DNA of 64,000 bases, taken from positions 44,270-108,269 of the forward strand of contig NZ_CADEFR010000007.1 in NCBI RefSeq assembly GCF_902826655.1, read 5' to 3'. The position numbers and the translations under genes are program-made. The stretch is from an uncultured Methylibium sp. (GTDB lineage Bacteria > Pseudomonadota > Gammaproteobacteria > Burkholderiales > Burkholderiaceae_C). The notes beneath the pieces were generated by a model. The model was given only the letters and a program-made list of their open reading frames with translations. It made no database searches and was not told where the DNA came from. Position 1 is the first letter of the stretch; the number at the start of each line of letters is the position of its first letter. This document shows positions 1 to 8,711 of the stretch, in pieces.

Positions 1-75
1 GAGCCTGGCGTAGGCGGCCAGCGCGTCGGGGTCGGAGATGGAGCGGTAGCAGGCGATCCAGTAGGCCTTGGGCAT
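1..75 (-). CDS. DUF1330-type small protein, N-terminal fragment
   Basis: Only the first 25 codons are inside the window; the gene continues past the left edge. The visible N-terminus (MPKAYWIACYRSI..., then DPDALAAYA) matches the start of DUF1330 proteins, small dimeric alpha/beta-barrel (NIPSNAP-like) proteins of unknown function, often encoded near catabolic genes. It lies 40 bp downstream of livF on the same strand and is probably the last visible gene of that operon. The identification rests on a short fragment, so it is moderate. Confidence 0.55.
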   Translation of the reverse strand, partial: MPKAYWIACYRSISDPDALAAYARL

Positions 76-115
76 GATGGTCTCGATCGATGAAGGAAGG
101 AACCGTGCGCGACTT

Positions 116-838
116 TCACACGGCGCAGTAGCGCTCCTGGATCTCGCGGTCGGCCAGCAGCGCGGCGGCGTCGCCATGATGGACCACGCGGCCCTGGTCG
201 ATGATGTAGGCGCGGTCGGACACCTTCAGCGCGCGCTCGACGTTCTGCTCGACCAGCAGCAGCGTCGTGCCCTGGCGCTTCATGCGCGCGAACAGCTCGA
301 ACATCTCGTCGACGAGGATGGGCATGATGCCCTCGCTCGGCTCGTCGAGCAGGATCATCCGCGGCCTGGCCATCATCGCGCGCGCGATGGCCAGCATCTG
401 CTGCTCGCCGCCGGACATCGAGCTGCCTTCCTGGTCCAGGCGCTCCTTCAACCGCGGAAAGGTCTCGGCGATCTCGTCGACACCGCGCTGCAGGTCCAGC
501 TTGCCCGCTCCGGACTTGGCCGCGATCAGGCCGAGCTGCAGGTTCTCGCGCACCGTCAGGCCCGGCACGATGCGGCGCTCCTCGGGCACATAGGCCAGGC
601 CGAAGTGGAAGCGCGTGTGCGCCGGTTCGGCCAGGAAGTCGCGGCCGTCGAACCGCGCGCTGCCGCCCCGCTTGCCGACCAGGCCCATCAGCGTGCGCAG
701 GGTCGTGGTCTTGCCGGCCCCGTTGCGACCCATCAGCGTGACGATCTCGCCCGCGTCGACGTGGAAGGACAAGTCCTGCACGACGTGGCTGCGGTCGTAC
801 CAGGCGTTCAGGCCTTCGACATCGAGGAGCGCCGTCAT
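116..838 (-). CDS. livF: Branched-chain amino acid-type ABC transporter, ATP-binding protein LivF
   Basis: This is one of the two cytoplasmic ATPases of a HAAT-family importer. The 240-residue product has a Walker A motif (GRNGAGKTT), the signature SGGEQQ and a Walker B ending LLDEPSEG, all in the usual places. The 'NGAGKTTTLRTLMGL' context is typical of LivF rather than LivG. The reading frame is open further upstream, but I chose the ATG that overlaps the livG stop by four bases, because the longer N-terminus is low-complexity and unrelated to the family. The substrate cannot be told from the ATPase. Confidence 0.93.
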   Translation of the reverse strand: MTALLDVEGLNAWYDRSHVVQDLSFHVDAGEIVTLMGRNGAGKTTTLRTLMGLVGKRGGSARFDGRDFLAEPAHTRFHFGLAYVPEERRIVPGLTVRENLQLGLIAAKSGAGKLDLQRGVDEIAETFPRLKERLDQEGSSMSGGEQQMLAIARAMMARPRMILLDEPSEGIMPILVDEMFELFARMKRQGTTLLLVEQNVERALKVSDRAYIIDQGRVVHHGDAAALLADREIQERYCAV

Positions 839-1584
839 GACCCCTGCCCCAGATAGACGCGCTTCACTTCGTCGTTGGCGCGGATCTCGGCCGGCGTGCC
901 CTCGGCCAGCAGCTCGCCGTGGTGCAGCACCACGAGCCGCTGGCACAGACCCATCACCAGCTTCATCTTGTGCTCGACCAGCACCACGGTGCGCTCCTCG
1001 GCCAGCCGCGCGATCAGGTCCATCATCACCGTGGTCTCCTCCGGCGACATGCCGGCGGTCGGCTCGTCCATCAGCAGCAGGCGCGGCTTGCTGGCCAGCG
1101 CCATCGCGATCTCGAGCGCGCGCTGCTGGCCGTGCGCCAGGTCGGCGGCGCGCTTGCCGCGTGCGTCGGCCAGTCCCACGCGCTCCAGCAGCGCCGCGGC
1201 GAAGTCCGACACCTCGCGCAGGGCGCTGCGCGGCCGCAGCAGCGCGAAGCGCGACACCGGCATCTGCGCGGCCACGCGCACGTTCTCGTGGGCGCTGAGC
1301 TGGCGGAACACGTTGGTGATCTGGAAGCTCTTGGCGATGCCGCTGCGCGCGTAGTCGTGCGGCTGCAGGTGCGTGATGTCGCGGCCCTCGAACAGCACGC
1401 GGCCGGTACTGGCCGGAAAGGCGCCGCTGATGACGTTGAAGAAGGTGCTCTTGCCCGCGCCGTTGGGGCCGATGATCGCGGTCAGCTGGCCGGCCGGGAA
1501 GGCCACCGTGACCTTGTTCAGCGCGGTGAAGGCACCGAAGCGCTTGCCGACGCCCTCCGTGGCGAGGATCGGTGCACCGCTCAT
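835..1584 (-). CDS. livG: Branched-chain amino acid-type ABC transporter, ATP-binding protein LivG
   Basis: This is the second ATPase of the importer, 249 residues. Walker A reads GPNGAGKST, followed by FFNVISG and the LivG-typical 'ARSGIAKSFQITNVF' stretch. Walker B ends in LLMDEPTAGMSPEET. The signature region is ADLAHGQQRALEIA, where the more usual L-S/A-x-G-x-Q is read as LAHGQQ; this is common in LivG. The start ATG overlaps the livM stop by four bases and the stop overlaps the livF start in the same way, so all three are probably translationally coupled. Confidence 0.93.
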   Translation of the reverse strand: MSGAPILATEGVGKRFGAFTALNKVTVAFPAGQLTAIIGPNGAGKSTFFNVISGAFPASTGRVLFEGRDITHLQPHDYARSGIAKSFQITNVFRQLSAHENVRVAAQMPVSRFALLRPRSALREVSDFAAALLERVGLADARGKRAADLAHGQQRALEIAMALASKPRLLLMDEPTAGMSPEETTVMMDLIARLAEERTVVLVEHKMKLVMGLCQRLVVLHHGELLAEGTPAEIRANDEVKRVYLGQGS

Positions 1585-2555
1585 GCCTTGCCTCCCCTGC
1601 CCGCCGCGCGCTCCAGCCAGTCCAGCGTCGAGCCCCAGATGCCGCGCGGGAAGAACAGCACGAAGACCATGAACACGATGCCGACCACCGCCATCCAGTA
1701 CTTGGTCATGTGGGTGACGATGTCCTCGAGGTACAGGAACACCGCCGCACCGACGAAGGGCCCGAAGAAGGTGCCCATGCCCCCCAGCAGGCACATCATC
1801 ACCGCCTGCCCGGACTGCAGGTAGTGCAGCGAGTCGATCGGCACGATCGACAGGTGCAGCGCGCGCAGCGTACCGGCCAGGCCGCAGACCGCCGCCGACA
1901 GCACGAAGGCCAGCAGCTTGGTGCGCGCGACGTCGTAGCCGCAGGCAGCGGCGCGCTTCTCGTTCTCGCGCACGGTCTCGATCACGGCCCCGAAGGGGCT
2001 GGCGAGGACGCGCGACACGAACCACAGCGCCAGCGCCACGAAGACCAGCATGAAGTAGTACTTGGCGACCGGGTTCAGCAGGTCGACCTTGAACACGCCG
2101 AAGTCGATCGCTTCGACCGAGACACCGCGCAGGCCGTTCTCGCCACCGGTCCAGCGCTCGGCCTTGTAGAAGGCGTAGTAGACGATCTGGCCCAGCGCCA
2201 GCGTGACCATCGAGAAGTAGATGCCGCGCGTGCGGATCGCCAGCAGGCCCAGCCCCAGGCCGGCGACGGCCGAGGCCGCGACGCCGATCGCGATGGCGGC
2301 CCACCACGACAGCCCCGCATGCACGATGGCGATGCCCGCGAGGTAGCTGCCGATGCCGAGGAAGGCCGCATGCCCGAAGGACAGCAGGCCGGTGTAGCCG
2401 AACAGCAGGTTGAAGCCCACCGCGTACAGGCCGAAGATCAGGATGTTGACCGCCAGCGCGTGGTAGGGCATCACCAGCGGGAACACCATCAGGAAGGCCA
2501 GCACCGCCAGCACCCGGTGGCGGGCGACGAGGTCGAGGACGTTGCGCAGGTTCAT
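1581..2555 (-). CDS. livM: Branched-chain amino acid-type ABC transporter permease LivM
   Basis: This is an integral membrane permease of 324 residues with many hydrophobic segments. It contains the LivM family landmark around 'GYTGLLSFGHAAFLGIGSY', the periplasm-proximal region conserved in LivM/LivH. It pairs with LivH to form the membrane channel. The gene lies between livH (7 bp gap) and livG (4-base overlap). The length is normal for the family. Confidence 0.93.
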   Translation of the reverse strand: MNLRNVLDLVARHRVLAVLAFLMVFPLVMPYHALAVNILIFGLYAVGFNLLFGYTGLLSFGHAAFLGIGSYLAGIAIVHAGLSWWAAIAIGVAASAVAGLGLGLLAIRTRGIYFSMVTLALGQIVYYAFYKAERWTGGENGLRGVSVEAIDFGVFKVDLLNPVAKYYFMLVFVALALWFVSRVLASPFGAVIETVRENEKRAAACGYDVARTKLLAFVLSAAVCGLAGTLRALHLSIVPIDSLHYLQSGQAVMMCLLGGMGTFFGPFVGAAVFLYLEDIVTHMTKYWMAVVGIVFMVFVLFFPRGIWGSTLDWLERAAGRGGKA

Positions 2556-2562
2556 CTCGGCC

Positions 2563-3447
2563 TCAACCCATCAAGCCGGCCTTGCCGAAGAACCCCTGCG
2601 GCCGCACCAGCAGCACCACGGCCATCAGCACGAAGATCGACAGCTCGGCCAGGTCCGGAGCGAACAGCGAGGTCATGCTGAACACGATGCCGACCAGCAG
2701 GCCCGCCACGACCGCGCCCGGCAACGAGCCCATGCCGCCGACCACGGTGACGACGAAGGACTCGGCCAGGATGGGGATGCCCATCTCCGGATTCACCGCG
2801 CGCGTCGGCGCCGCGAGCGCACCCGACAGCCCGGCGATCGCGGTGCCGATGCCGAACACCAGCAGCCACACCTTCGCCACGTCGATGCCGAGCACGCGCA
2901 CGATCTCGGGATCGCGAGCGCCGGCGCGGATGATCAGGCCGTAGCGCGTCTTCTCGATGAAGAGCCACAACGCGCCGATGACCAGGGCGGTGGCGAAGAT
3001 CAGGAACAGCCGGTAGGTCGGGAAGTAGCCGATGCCCAGGTTGGTCGCGCCGCGCAGCTCGGCCGGCGTGCTGGAGGGCATGCCCTCGATGCCGAACAGG
3101 AAACGCATCGCGTCGACCAGCACGTAGCCGAAGCCGAAGGTCAGCAGCAGCGGATAGTCGATGCCGCGGCCGTACAGCGGGCGCACCAGGAAGCGCTCGA
3201 GCACGAGGCCGATGCAGCCCACCACCAGCGGGGTCAGCACGAGGCTGAACCAGAAGCTGCCCGTCAGCCCGAGGAAATAGACCCCGAGGAAGGCGCCGAC
3301 CATGAAGAAGGCGCCGTGCGCGAAGTTGACGACGGTCAGCATGCCGAAGATCAGCGACAGGCCGATCGCCAGCAGCGCGTAGACCGAGCCCAGCGCGATG
3401 CCGGTCACCAGTTGCAGCGCGAGCAGGTTCGGGGTGATCTCACCCAT
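2563..3447 (-). CDS. livH: Branched-chain amino acid-type ABC transporter permease LivH
   Basis: This is the second permease, 294 residues. It has multiple transmembrane helices and the LivH motifs 'GSVYALLAIGLSLIFGM', 'NFAHGAFFMVGAF' and, near the C-terminus, 'VVGGMGSLPGAVVAGLLVG'. It is the first membrane gene after the binding-protein gene, with a 66-bp gap. HAAT permeases serve amino acids, urea, short-chain amides and aromatic acids, so the family alone does not fix the substrate. Confidence 0.93.
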   Translation of the reverse strand: MGEITPNLLALQLVTGIALGSVYALLAIGLSLIFGMLTVVNFAHGAFFMVGAFLGVYFLGLTGSFWFSLVLTPLVVGCIGLVLERFLVRPLYGRGIDYPLLLTFGFGYVLVDAMRFLFGIEGMPSSTPAELRGATNLGIGYFPTYRLFLIFATALVIGALWLFIEKTRYGLIIRAGARDPEIVRVLGIDVAKVWLLVFGIGTAIAGLSGALAAPTRAVNPEMGIPILAESFVVTVVGGMGSLPGAVVAGLLVGIVFSMTSLFAPDLAELSIFVLMAVVLLVRPQGFFGKAGLMG

Positions 3448-3513
3448 GCGGGCTCCTGACGGAAGGACGAAGGAGCCGGGCGCGGCAAGGCACCCGGCCG
3501 GCGGTGAAGGGCT

Positions 3514-4758
3514 TCAGGCGCTGACCTTGTGCCCCATCTCGTCGCAGCTGCGCAGGTTCTTCTCGTCGGCCGGCTCGATGGCCATCACGTTGAAGACGTC
3601 GTTCTTGTCCTTCATGCCCTTGGACTTGCTCTCGACGATGACCACCGACTGGATCGACTGGTGGTCGCACTTGCGGTACTGCTGCGGCCCCTTGTACCAG
3701 TCGTACTTGAGCTGGCGCAGCGCGATCGACACCGGCACCGAGTCGCTGGACTTGGCGTTCAGCACCGCCTGCAGCACGCTGCGGATGCCGGCATAGCCGA
3801 GCGCGCCGTAGTCGCTGGGCACCGCGCCGCCGTAAGCCTTGCGGAACTTGTCGTTGAAGGCCTTGGCGGACGGGATCTTGTCCTCCATGCCCCAGTAGTA
3901 GGACGTGCCGCCGCCGATGCCCTCGAAGGCCTCGGCGCCGCCGGCCAGCCGCGAGGTGAACAGCAGCACCGGCGTGATGATCTTGGTGCCCGACTTGATG
4001 CCGAAGTCGGTGGCCTGCTTGGCCGAGTTGACGAGGTCGCGGCCGAAGTTGCACAGCACCAGCACGTCGGGCTTGAGCGCCTGGATGCGCGGCAGGAAGG
4101 CCGAGTAGTCGGCCGTGCCCAGCGGATGGCGGATGTCGGCCAGCGTCTTCATGCCCAGCGCGTTGCCGGCCCGCTGGAAGCCGCGCACCATCTCGTGGCC
4201 GTAGGCGTAGTCGGCGGTCAGGTAGACCACGCCCTTGCCGGTCTTGGGGAAGTAGTAGCGCGCCACCGCACCGGCCGTGAGGTGCGGGTTCAGCGCCTCG
4301 TGGAAGGTGTACAGGCTCCAGTCCTTGGCCTCGTTGATCGCGTCGGACTGGCTGATCGAGTTGAAGATGATCTTGCGGTCGCGGCACACCGCGTTGATGG
4401 ACAGCTGGGTCGCGGCCGACAGCGAGCCGACGACGAAGTTCACCTTGTCCTTCTCGATCAGCTCGAGCGTGCGGGTCGCCGCCTCGCCGGGGTTGAGCTT
4501 GTCGTCGCGCACCAGCAGCTCGCACTTGCGGCCGTTGAAGCCGCCGGCCTCGTTCCATTCCTTCACCGCCAGTTCGGCGGCGCGCACCTGGTCCTGTGCC
4601 TCGGCCGAGAAGGCCCCGGTCAGCGGCACCGGAAAGCCGATCTTGATCGGCTCGCCGCTCTGCGCGCGCGCGATGTTGAACAGCATCGGGCTGGCGGCCG
4701 CAGCGGCGCCGGTCGCGATCAGCTGGCGGCGGCGACGGTTCGGGGAAGTCGTGCTCAT
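3514..4758 (-). CDS. ABC transporter periplasmic substrate-binding protein (LivK-like)
   Basis: This is a 414-residue type I periplasmic binding protein of the Peripla_BP_6 group. The N-terminus (RRRRQLIATGAAAAA...NIARAQ) is a signal peptide with an arginine-rich n-region, possibly Tat-dependent, cleaved after about residue 32. The mature start 'EPIKIGFPVPLTGAFS' is the standard opening of this family. Homologues near aromatic- and urea-degradation genes are common. Its position at the head of livHMGF and beside a ring-hydroxylating flavoprotein suggests it captures the substrate of the neighbouring catabolic enzymes. That link is inferred. Confidence 0.9.
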   Translation of the reverse strand: MSTTSPNRRRRQLIATGAAAAASPMLFNIARAQSGEPIKIGFPVPLTGAFSAEAQDQVRAAELAVKEWNEAGGFNGRKCELLVRDDKLNPGEAATRTLELIEKDKVNFVVGSLSAATQLSINAVCRDRKIIFNSISQSDAINEAKDWSLYTFHEALNPHLTAGAVARYYFPKTGKGVVYLTADYAYGHEMVRGFQRAGNALGMKTLADIRHPLGTADYSAFLPRIQALKPDVLVLCNFGRDLVNSAKQATDFGIKSGTKIITPVLLFTSRLAGGAEAFEGIGGGTSYYWGMEDKIPSAKAFNDKFRKAYGGAVPSDYGALGYAGIRSVLQAVLNAKSSDSVPVSIALRQLKYDWYKGPQQYRKCDHQSIQSVVIVESKSKGMKDKNDVFNVMAIEPADEKNLRSCDEMGHKVSA

Positions 4759-4818
4759 CTCGGGTCTCCTGTGGGCGGACGGTGTCGTCTCTGGGGTGGA
4801 TGATCGGGTTCGGGCGGC

Positions 4819-6054
4819 TCAGGCCGGCACCGGCGCGTCGCGCATGGCGGCCAGGTCGATCGCGGTTTCGCGCATCACGGTGCTGGCGTCGCGGGCCGTC
4901 TCGGCGGCGCCGCGCTCGGCGGCGCTGCCGCCCTGGGCCTGCATGTAGGCCCCGAGGCGGCGGCCGCGCTCGACCACCGCGCGGCCCGCGGGCAGCCGTT
5001 GCGACTCGTAGCGCTGCAGCGCCTGCGGCGTGGCGCCGAGTTCGGCGATCGCCGCGCAGAGCGCCAGCGCGTCGTCGCCGGCCTTGGTCACGCCCATGCC
5101 GACATGCGGCCGCGCCACGAAGGCCGCATCGCCCATCAGCGCGACGCGGCCGAAGGCCAGTTGCTGCGACATCAGGTCGTGGATCGGCTGCAGGAATGGC
5201 TGCGCGGTCTTCTCCAGCACCTCGGCCCACTGCGGCGCGAGCAGGTCGCGGGCCGCCTCGCGCATGCGCGCGACCTCGTGCCAGCTCACCTTGTGCGGCG
5301 GGATGCCGGCGGCGTGGTGCACGCCGTCGGCATCGGTCATCAGGCGCTTCAGCTCGACGGCCTCGTCGGCCGGGCGGTACCAGACGAAGTTGTAGCGCCG
5401 CTGGCCGCGCGCGGTCGCGTTGCCGGGGCCGGCGACGGGGTAGCCGATCATCTGCTCGCCGCGCGGCAGGCCGAAACCGAAGTGGTCGAACAGCGTGTCC
5501 AGCGTGCGCTGCGACAGCAGCCCTTCGTCGCAGACGCCGCGCCAGGCGACGTAGCCGGCGTACTCGGCCTGCGCCGCGGGCGCCAGCTGTGCGCGCACCG
5601 CGGAGCGGATGCCGTCGGAGGCGACCAGCAGGTCGGCCTCGAAGCGCTCGCCGCCGGCGCAGTGCACGCGCACGGCCTGCCCGTCCTGGTCGACCCGCGC
5701 GACGCTGCAGCCGCGCCGGTGGCGCTCGGCGGGCAGGGCCGCCAGCAGCAGGGCGTAGAGCCGGCTCCAGGACGTCAGCACCTGCGCATGGTCGCCGCTC
5801 GCCACGGTATCTCCCTGCGCATCCAGCACCACGCGCGAGGCGACGGCGACGCCCAGCGTCTCGTCGACCGTCACGCCGGCGGCGCGCAGGGCCGTCACCA
5901 GACCACGGTGCGTGACGATGCCGGCGCCGCGGCCGTCGAGCGAGGCGCTCGCCTTCTCGAGCACCGTCACGTCGTGCCCCGCGCGCAGCAGCACGTTGGC
6001 GGCCATCAGGCCACCGAGCGAGCCGCCGGCCACGAGAATGCGCGCAGCATGCAT
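4819..6054 (-). CDS. FAD-dependent monooxygenase, 2,6-dihydroxypyridine hydroxylase-like
   Basis: This is a class A flavoprotein aromatic hydroxylase of 411 residues. The N-terminal dinucleotide fold reads VAGGSLGGLMAA. A second FAD motif reads GRVALMGDAAFVARPH, followed by a GVTKAGDDA helix. Segments such as YAGYVAWRG, NFVWYRP and LMTDADG resemble my recollection of the nicotine-pathway 2,6-dihydroxypyridine 3-hydroxylase, more so than salicylate or 4-hydroxybenzoate hydroxylases. I chose the ATG six bases after the VOC gene stop; the frame stays open upstream only as antisense-like sequence. The specific substrate is unproven. A purine- or uric-acid-type monooxygenase (HpxO/TmuM-like) is the main alternative. 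Confidence 0.8.
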   Translation of the reverse strand: MHAARILVAGGSLGGLMAANVLLRAGHDVTVLEKASASLDGRGAGIVTHRGLVTALRAAGVTVDETLGVAVASRVVLDAQGDTVASGDHAQVLTSWSRLYALLLAALPAERHRRGCSVARVDQDGQAVRVHCAGGERFEADLLVASDGIRSAVRAQLAPAAQAEYAGYVAWRGVCDEGLLSQRTLDTLFDHFGFGLPRGEQMIGYPVAGPGNATARGQRRYNFVWYRPADEAVELKRLMTDADGVHHAAGIPPHKVSWHEVARMREAARDLLAPQWAEVLEKTAQPFLQPIHDLMSQQLAFGRVALMGDAAFVARPHVGMGVTKAGDDALALCAAIAELGATPQALQRYESQRLPAGRAVVERGRRLGAYMQAQGGSAAERGAAETARDASTVMRETAIDLAAMRDAPVPA

Positions 6055-6059
6055 CGCCG

Positions 6060-6503
6060 TCACGCCCTCGCGGCGTCCTCGATCGCCGGGTAGTTGAGTT
6101 CGATGACCACGCCGTTCGGGTCGTCGACGAAGACCTGATGCAGACCGAGGTTGGGCACGGTGCGCTCCCGGCGTGCCACGCCCAGACGTTCGAGCCGCTC
6201 GCGCATCGCCGCCAGCCCGGTGGCGAAGAAGGCGACATGGTCGATCGCGCCGCTGCCCTCGAGGCTCGCTTCGTCGCGGTCGCCGAGGTAGGCCTTCAGG
6301 CCCTCGGGGTCGTTGCGGTCGATGCCGATGATGTGGACCACCGAGTTGGCCCAGACCGAGGTGTCGCCCTCGTACAGCCACAGGCCCGGGAAGGCGAAGG
6401 CCGGACGCGGGCCGACCTTCAGGCCCAGCACGTCCTCGTAGAAGCGCCGGCAGGCGTCGAGGTCGGTCGAGCGGATCGAGTAGTGGTTCAGCGTCAATGC
6501 CAT
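6060..6503 (-). CDS. VOC (glyoxalase/bleomycin-resistance/dioxygenase) family protein
   Basis: This is a 147-residue single-domain vicinal-oxygen-chelate protein. The opening 'LNHYSIRSTDLDACRRFYEDVLGL' and the internal 'IDHVAFFATGL' segment give the paired beta-alpha-beta-beta-beta modules and candidate metal ligands (His near residue 7, His in DHVAF, Glu in VIELNYP). It is too short for a two-domain extradiol dioxygenase, so a lyase, isomerase or small dioxygenase role is more likely. It sits between the flavin monooxygenase and the TetR regulator on one strand and probably belongs to the same pathway. Confidence 0.82.
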   Translation of the reverse strand: MALTLNHYSIRSTDLDACRRFYEDVLGLKVGPRPAFAFPGLWLYEGDTSVWANSVVHIIGIDRNDPEGLKAYLGDRDEASLEGSGAIDHVAFFATGLAAMRERLERLGVARRERTVPNLGLHQVFVDDPNGVVIELNYPAIEDAARA

Positions 6504-6521
6504 CGTCGCTCCTTGCTGCGG

Positions 6522-7235
6522 TCAGGCCGCGCGCGCGAGCCGCGGCTTGTCGCCCGCCTGCTCCGCCAGCAACACGCCGGCCTGGGCCAGGTAGCCCTGC
6601 ACGCGGTCGCGGATGTAGGTCTCGACCAGCGGGCCGTCGCCCTCGCCGCGGTAGTGCTGCGCGTAGCACAGCGGCAGGATGCCGAGCTGGTAGATCAGGC
6701 CGCCGTGCAGGCCCATCAGCAGCGCCTCCTCGCGTGCCGAAGGCTTGCCGCGGCCGGTCAGGCCGTGGGCGCGCCGCGCCTCGCGCAGCACGCGCGGGAA
6801 CAGCCGTTCGCGCAGCAGGTCGAAGTAGCGCTGCGGGATCAGGCCGTCGCTCATGCCCGAGTACATGAAGATGCGCAGCCACTCGGGCGTGAGGATGGCG
6901 CGGAGGTATTCGCCGTAGAAGGCGCAGAGCTTGTCCTCGACGCCGCCCGGCCCGTCGAGCAACGCCTCCCAGCGCACGTCCCAGCGGTTGGCGATCACGG
7001 TCTCGTAGACACGCTCGATCAGCGCCTGCTTGGTCGGAAAGTAGTGGTACAGCAGCGCGTGGGTAACGCCGATCTCGGCGGCGAGCTCGCGCGTCTGCGC
7101 CTCCAGGCCGTGGCGCGCGAAGAAGTCGACCGCGCCGCGCAGGATCTGCTGCTCGCGGTCGGCCGCGCTCAGGCGCTGGCGGACCGGCGCACCGGCGGCC
7201 TGGCGGGGGGGGCGGGTTTTTGCTGTATTTACCAT
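6522..7235 (-). CDS. TetR/AcrR-family transcriptional regulator
   Basis: This is a 237-residue regulator. The N-terminal helix-turn-helix lies around residues 30-75 (ILRGAVDFFARHGLEAQ...IGVTHALLYHYFPTKQALIE), the canonical TetR_N signature. The rest is a divergent alpha-helical ligand-binding domain. I start it at the ATG giving MVNTAKTRPP; longer alternatives would run through the operator region. The start sits only a few bases from two overlapping palindromes, so autoregulation plus control of the divergent molybdenum hydroxylase operon is likely. The ligand is probably the pathway substrate or an intermediate (inference). Confidence 0.9.
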   Translation of the reverse strand: MVNTAKTRPPRQAAGAPVRQRLSAADREQQILRGAVDFFARHGLEAQTRELAAEIGVTHALLYHYFPTKQALIERVYETVIANRWDVRWEALLDGPGGVEDKLCAFYGEYLRAILTPEWLRIFMYSGMSDGLIPQRYFDLLRERLFPRVLREARRAHGLTGRGKPSAREEALLMGLHGGLIYQLGILPLCYAQHYRGEGDGPLVETYIRDRVQGYLAQAGVLLAEQAGDKPRLARAA

Positions 7236-7237
7236 TT

Positions 7238-7273
7238 GCTCAACACTGCGAACATTGTTGAGCGCTTGCTCAA
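7238..7273. promoter_or_regulatory. Overlapping palindromes, candidate TetR operator in the divergent promoter
   Basis: Two inverted repeats overlap. GCTCAACA at 7238-7245 pairs with TGTTGAGC at 7256-7263 (10-bp spacer). TTGAGC at 7258-7263 pairs with GCTCAA at 7268-7273 (4-bp centre, 16 bp overall). The half-site TTGAGC therefore occurs three times in 36 bp, the arrangement expected for two TetR dimers. The block lies 3 bp upstream of the TetR start and about 58 bp upstream of the hydroxylase operon. I see no convincing -35/-10 pair, so promoters are not marked. Confidence 0.75.
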
Positions 7274-7330
7274 TAGCGAGCATCCCGACAAACCCGCAGC
7301 GTCCCGACCGCCGCACTTCCGGAGCTCCCG

Positions 7331-8185
7331 ATGAAGGCCCCCTCATTCGACGTCGTGCGCGCCGCGTCGCTGCCGCAGGTCTTCGACCTGATGCGCCAGC
7401 ACGGCGACGGCGCGCGCCTGCTGGCCGGCGGACAGACGCTGATGGCGACGCTGAACATGCGGCTGTCGGAGCCGGCGCTGCTGATCGACATCAACGCGCT
7501 GGCCGAGCTGCGCGGCATCGCGGTCGCCGGCAAGCTGCTGCGCATCGGCGCGCTGACGACGCACACCGAGATCGAGGCATCGGCGCTGGTCGCGCAGCAC
7601 GCGCCGCTGCTGGCGCAGGCGGCCCCGCACATCGCGCACCGCGCGATCCGCAACCTGGGCACCTTCGGCGGCTCGCTGGCCTATGCAGACCCGGCGGCCG
7701 AGTGGCCGGCTTGCGTGCTGGCGCTCGACGCCACGCTGGTGCTGCGCAGCGCTACCGGCGAACGCAAGGTCGCCGCGCGCGACTTCTTCCAGGGCCTGTA
7801 CACCACCGCGCTGCGGCCCGACGAACTGCTGGCCGCCTGCGAAGTGCCGCTGCTCGCTCCCGACGAGCGCCAGAGCTTCGACGAACTGGCGCGCCGCCAT
7901 GGCGACTACGCGATCGCCGGCCTGGCGGCGCGCGCACTGTGGCGCGGCGGCAAGCTCTCGGACGTGAAGCTCGCCTTCCTCGGCCTCGAGGACCGGCCGG
8001 TGCGCGCACCCAGGACCGAGGCCCTGCTGCACGGCAAGGCGCCCGACGACGCGCTGCTGGCCGACGCCGAGCGCGCGCTGCGCGCCGAACTGCAGCCGAT
8101 GGGCGATCTGACCAACGGCCCCGACACCAAGCGCCAGCTCGCCGCGGTGCTGATGAAGCGCGCGCTGCGGCGGCTGAGCGCCTGA
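7331..8185 (+). CDS. Molybdenum hydroxylase FAD-binding subunit (CoxM/XdhB type)
   Basis: This is the medium subunit of a xanthine-dehydrogenase-family hydroxylase, 284 residues. It transfers electrons from the iron-sulfur subunit to an acceptor through FAD. The two family FAD motifs are present: LLAGGQTLMATLNMRL near residue 32 and RNLGTFGGSLAYADPAAEWPA near residue 107. It is the first gene of a three-gene operon, 13 bp before the [2Fe-2S] gene and divergent from the TetR regulator. Length and order (M-S-L) are normal for three-subunit enzymes of this family. Confidence 0.92.
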   Translation: MKAPSFDVVRAASLPQVFDLMRQHGDGARLLAGGQTLMATLNMRLSEPALLIDINALAELRGIAVAGKLLRIGALTTHTEIEASALVAQHAPLLAQAAPHIAHRAIRNLGTFGGSLAYADPAAEWPACVLALDATLVLRSATGERKVAARDFFQGLYTTALRPDELLAACEVPLLAPDERQSFDELARRHGDYAIAGLAARALWRGGKLSDVKLAFLGLEDRPVRAPRTEALLHGKAPDDALLADAERALRAELQPMGDLTNGPDTKRQLAAVLMKRALRRLSA

Positions 8186-8198
8186 ACGAGAGACGACG

Positions 8199-8711
8199 AT
8201 GGCCCACGACATCCCCCCGCGACGCATCCGCGTCGACATCAACGGCAGCCCGGTCACGCGCGAGGTCGAGCCGCGCCGCCACCTGGTCGACTTCCTGCGC
8301 GAGAGCTGCGGACTCAAGGGCGCCCACCTCGGCTGCGAGCACGGCGTCTGCGGCGCCTGCACGGTGCGGCTGGACGGCAAGATCGTGCGCGGCTGCCTGG
8401 TGCTGGCGGTGCAGGCCGACGGCCGACGGGTCGAGACGGTGGAGACGCCGACGCCGTCACCACGGCTGCGCGCCTTGCAGGACGCCTTCATCGCACGCAA
8501 CGCGCTGCAGTGCGGCTACTGCACCTCGGGCATGTTGATGGCCGCGCTGGAGCTGGTCGAGCAGCGCCCCGACGCCGGCCGCGAAGAGGTGCGCGGCTGG
8601 ATGAGCGGCAACTACTGCCGCTGCACCGGCTACCACGCGATCGTCGATGCGGTCTGCGACGTGCTGGCCTTGCAGAAGGCCGGCAAGCTCGGCGAGGAGG
8701 CCACCGCATGA
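8199..8711 (+). CDS. Molybdenum hydroxylase [2Fe-2S] subunit (CoxS/XdhC type)
   Basis: This is the small electron-transfer subunit, 170 residues, carrying two [2Fe-2S] clusters. The plant-type cluster is bound by C46, C51, C54 and C66 (GCEHGVCGACTV...GC). The second cluster is bound by C105, C108, C140 and C142 (QCGYCTSGM ... NYCRCTGYH). All eight cysteines are present, so the protein should be functional. Its stop overlaps the start of the large subunit by four bases, indicating translational coupling. Confidence 0.95.
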   Translation: MAHDIPPRRIRVDINGSPVTREVEPRRHLVDFLRESCGLKGAHLGCEHGVCGACTVRLDGKIVRGCLVLAVQADGRRVETVETPTPSPRLRALQDAFIARNALQCGYCTSGMLMAALELVEQRPDAGREEVRGWMSGNYCRCTGYHAIVDAVCDVLALQKAGKLGEEATA

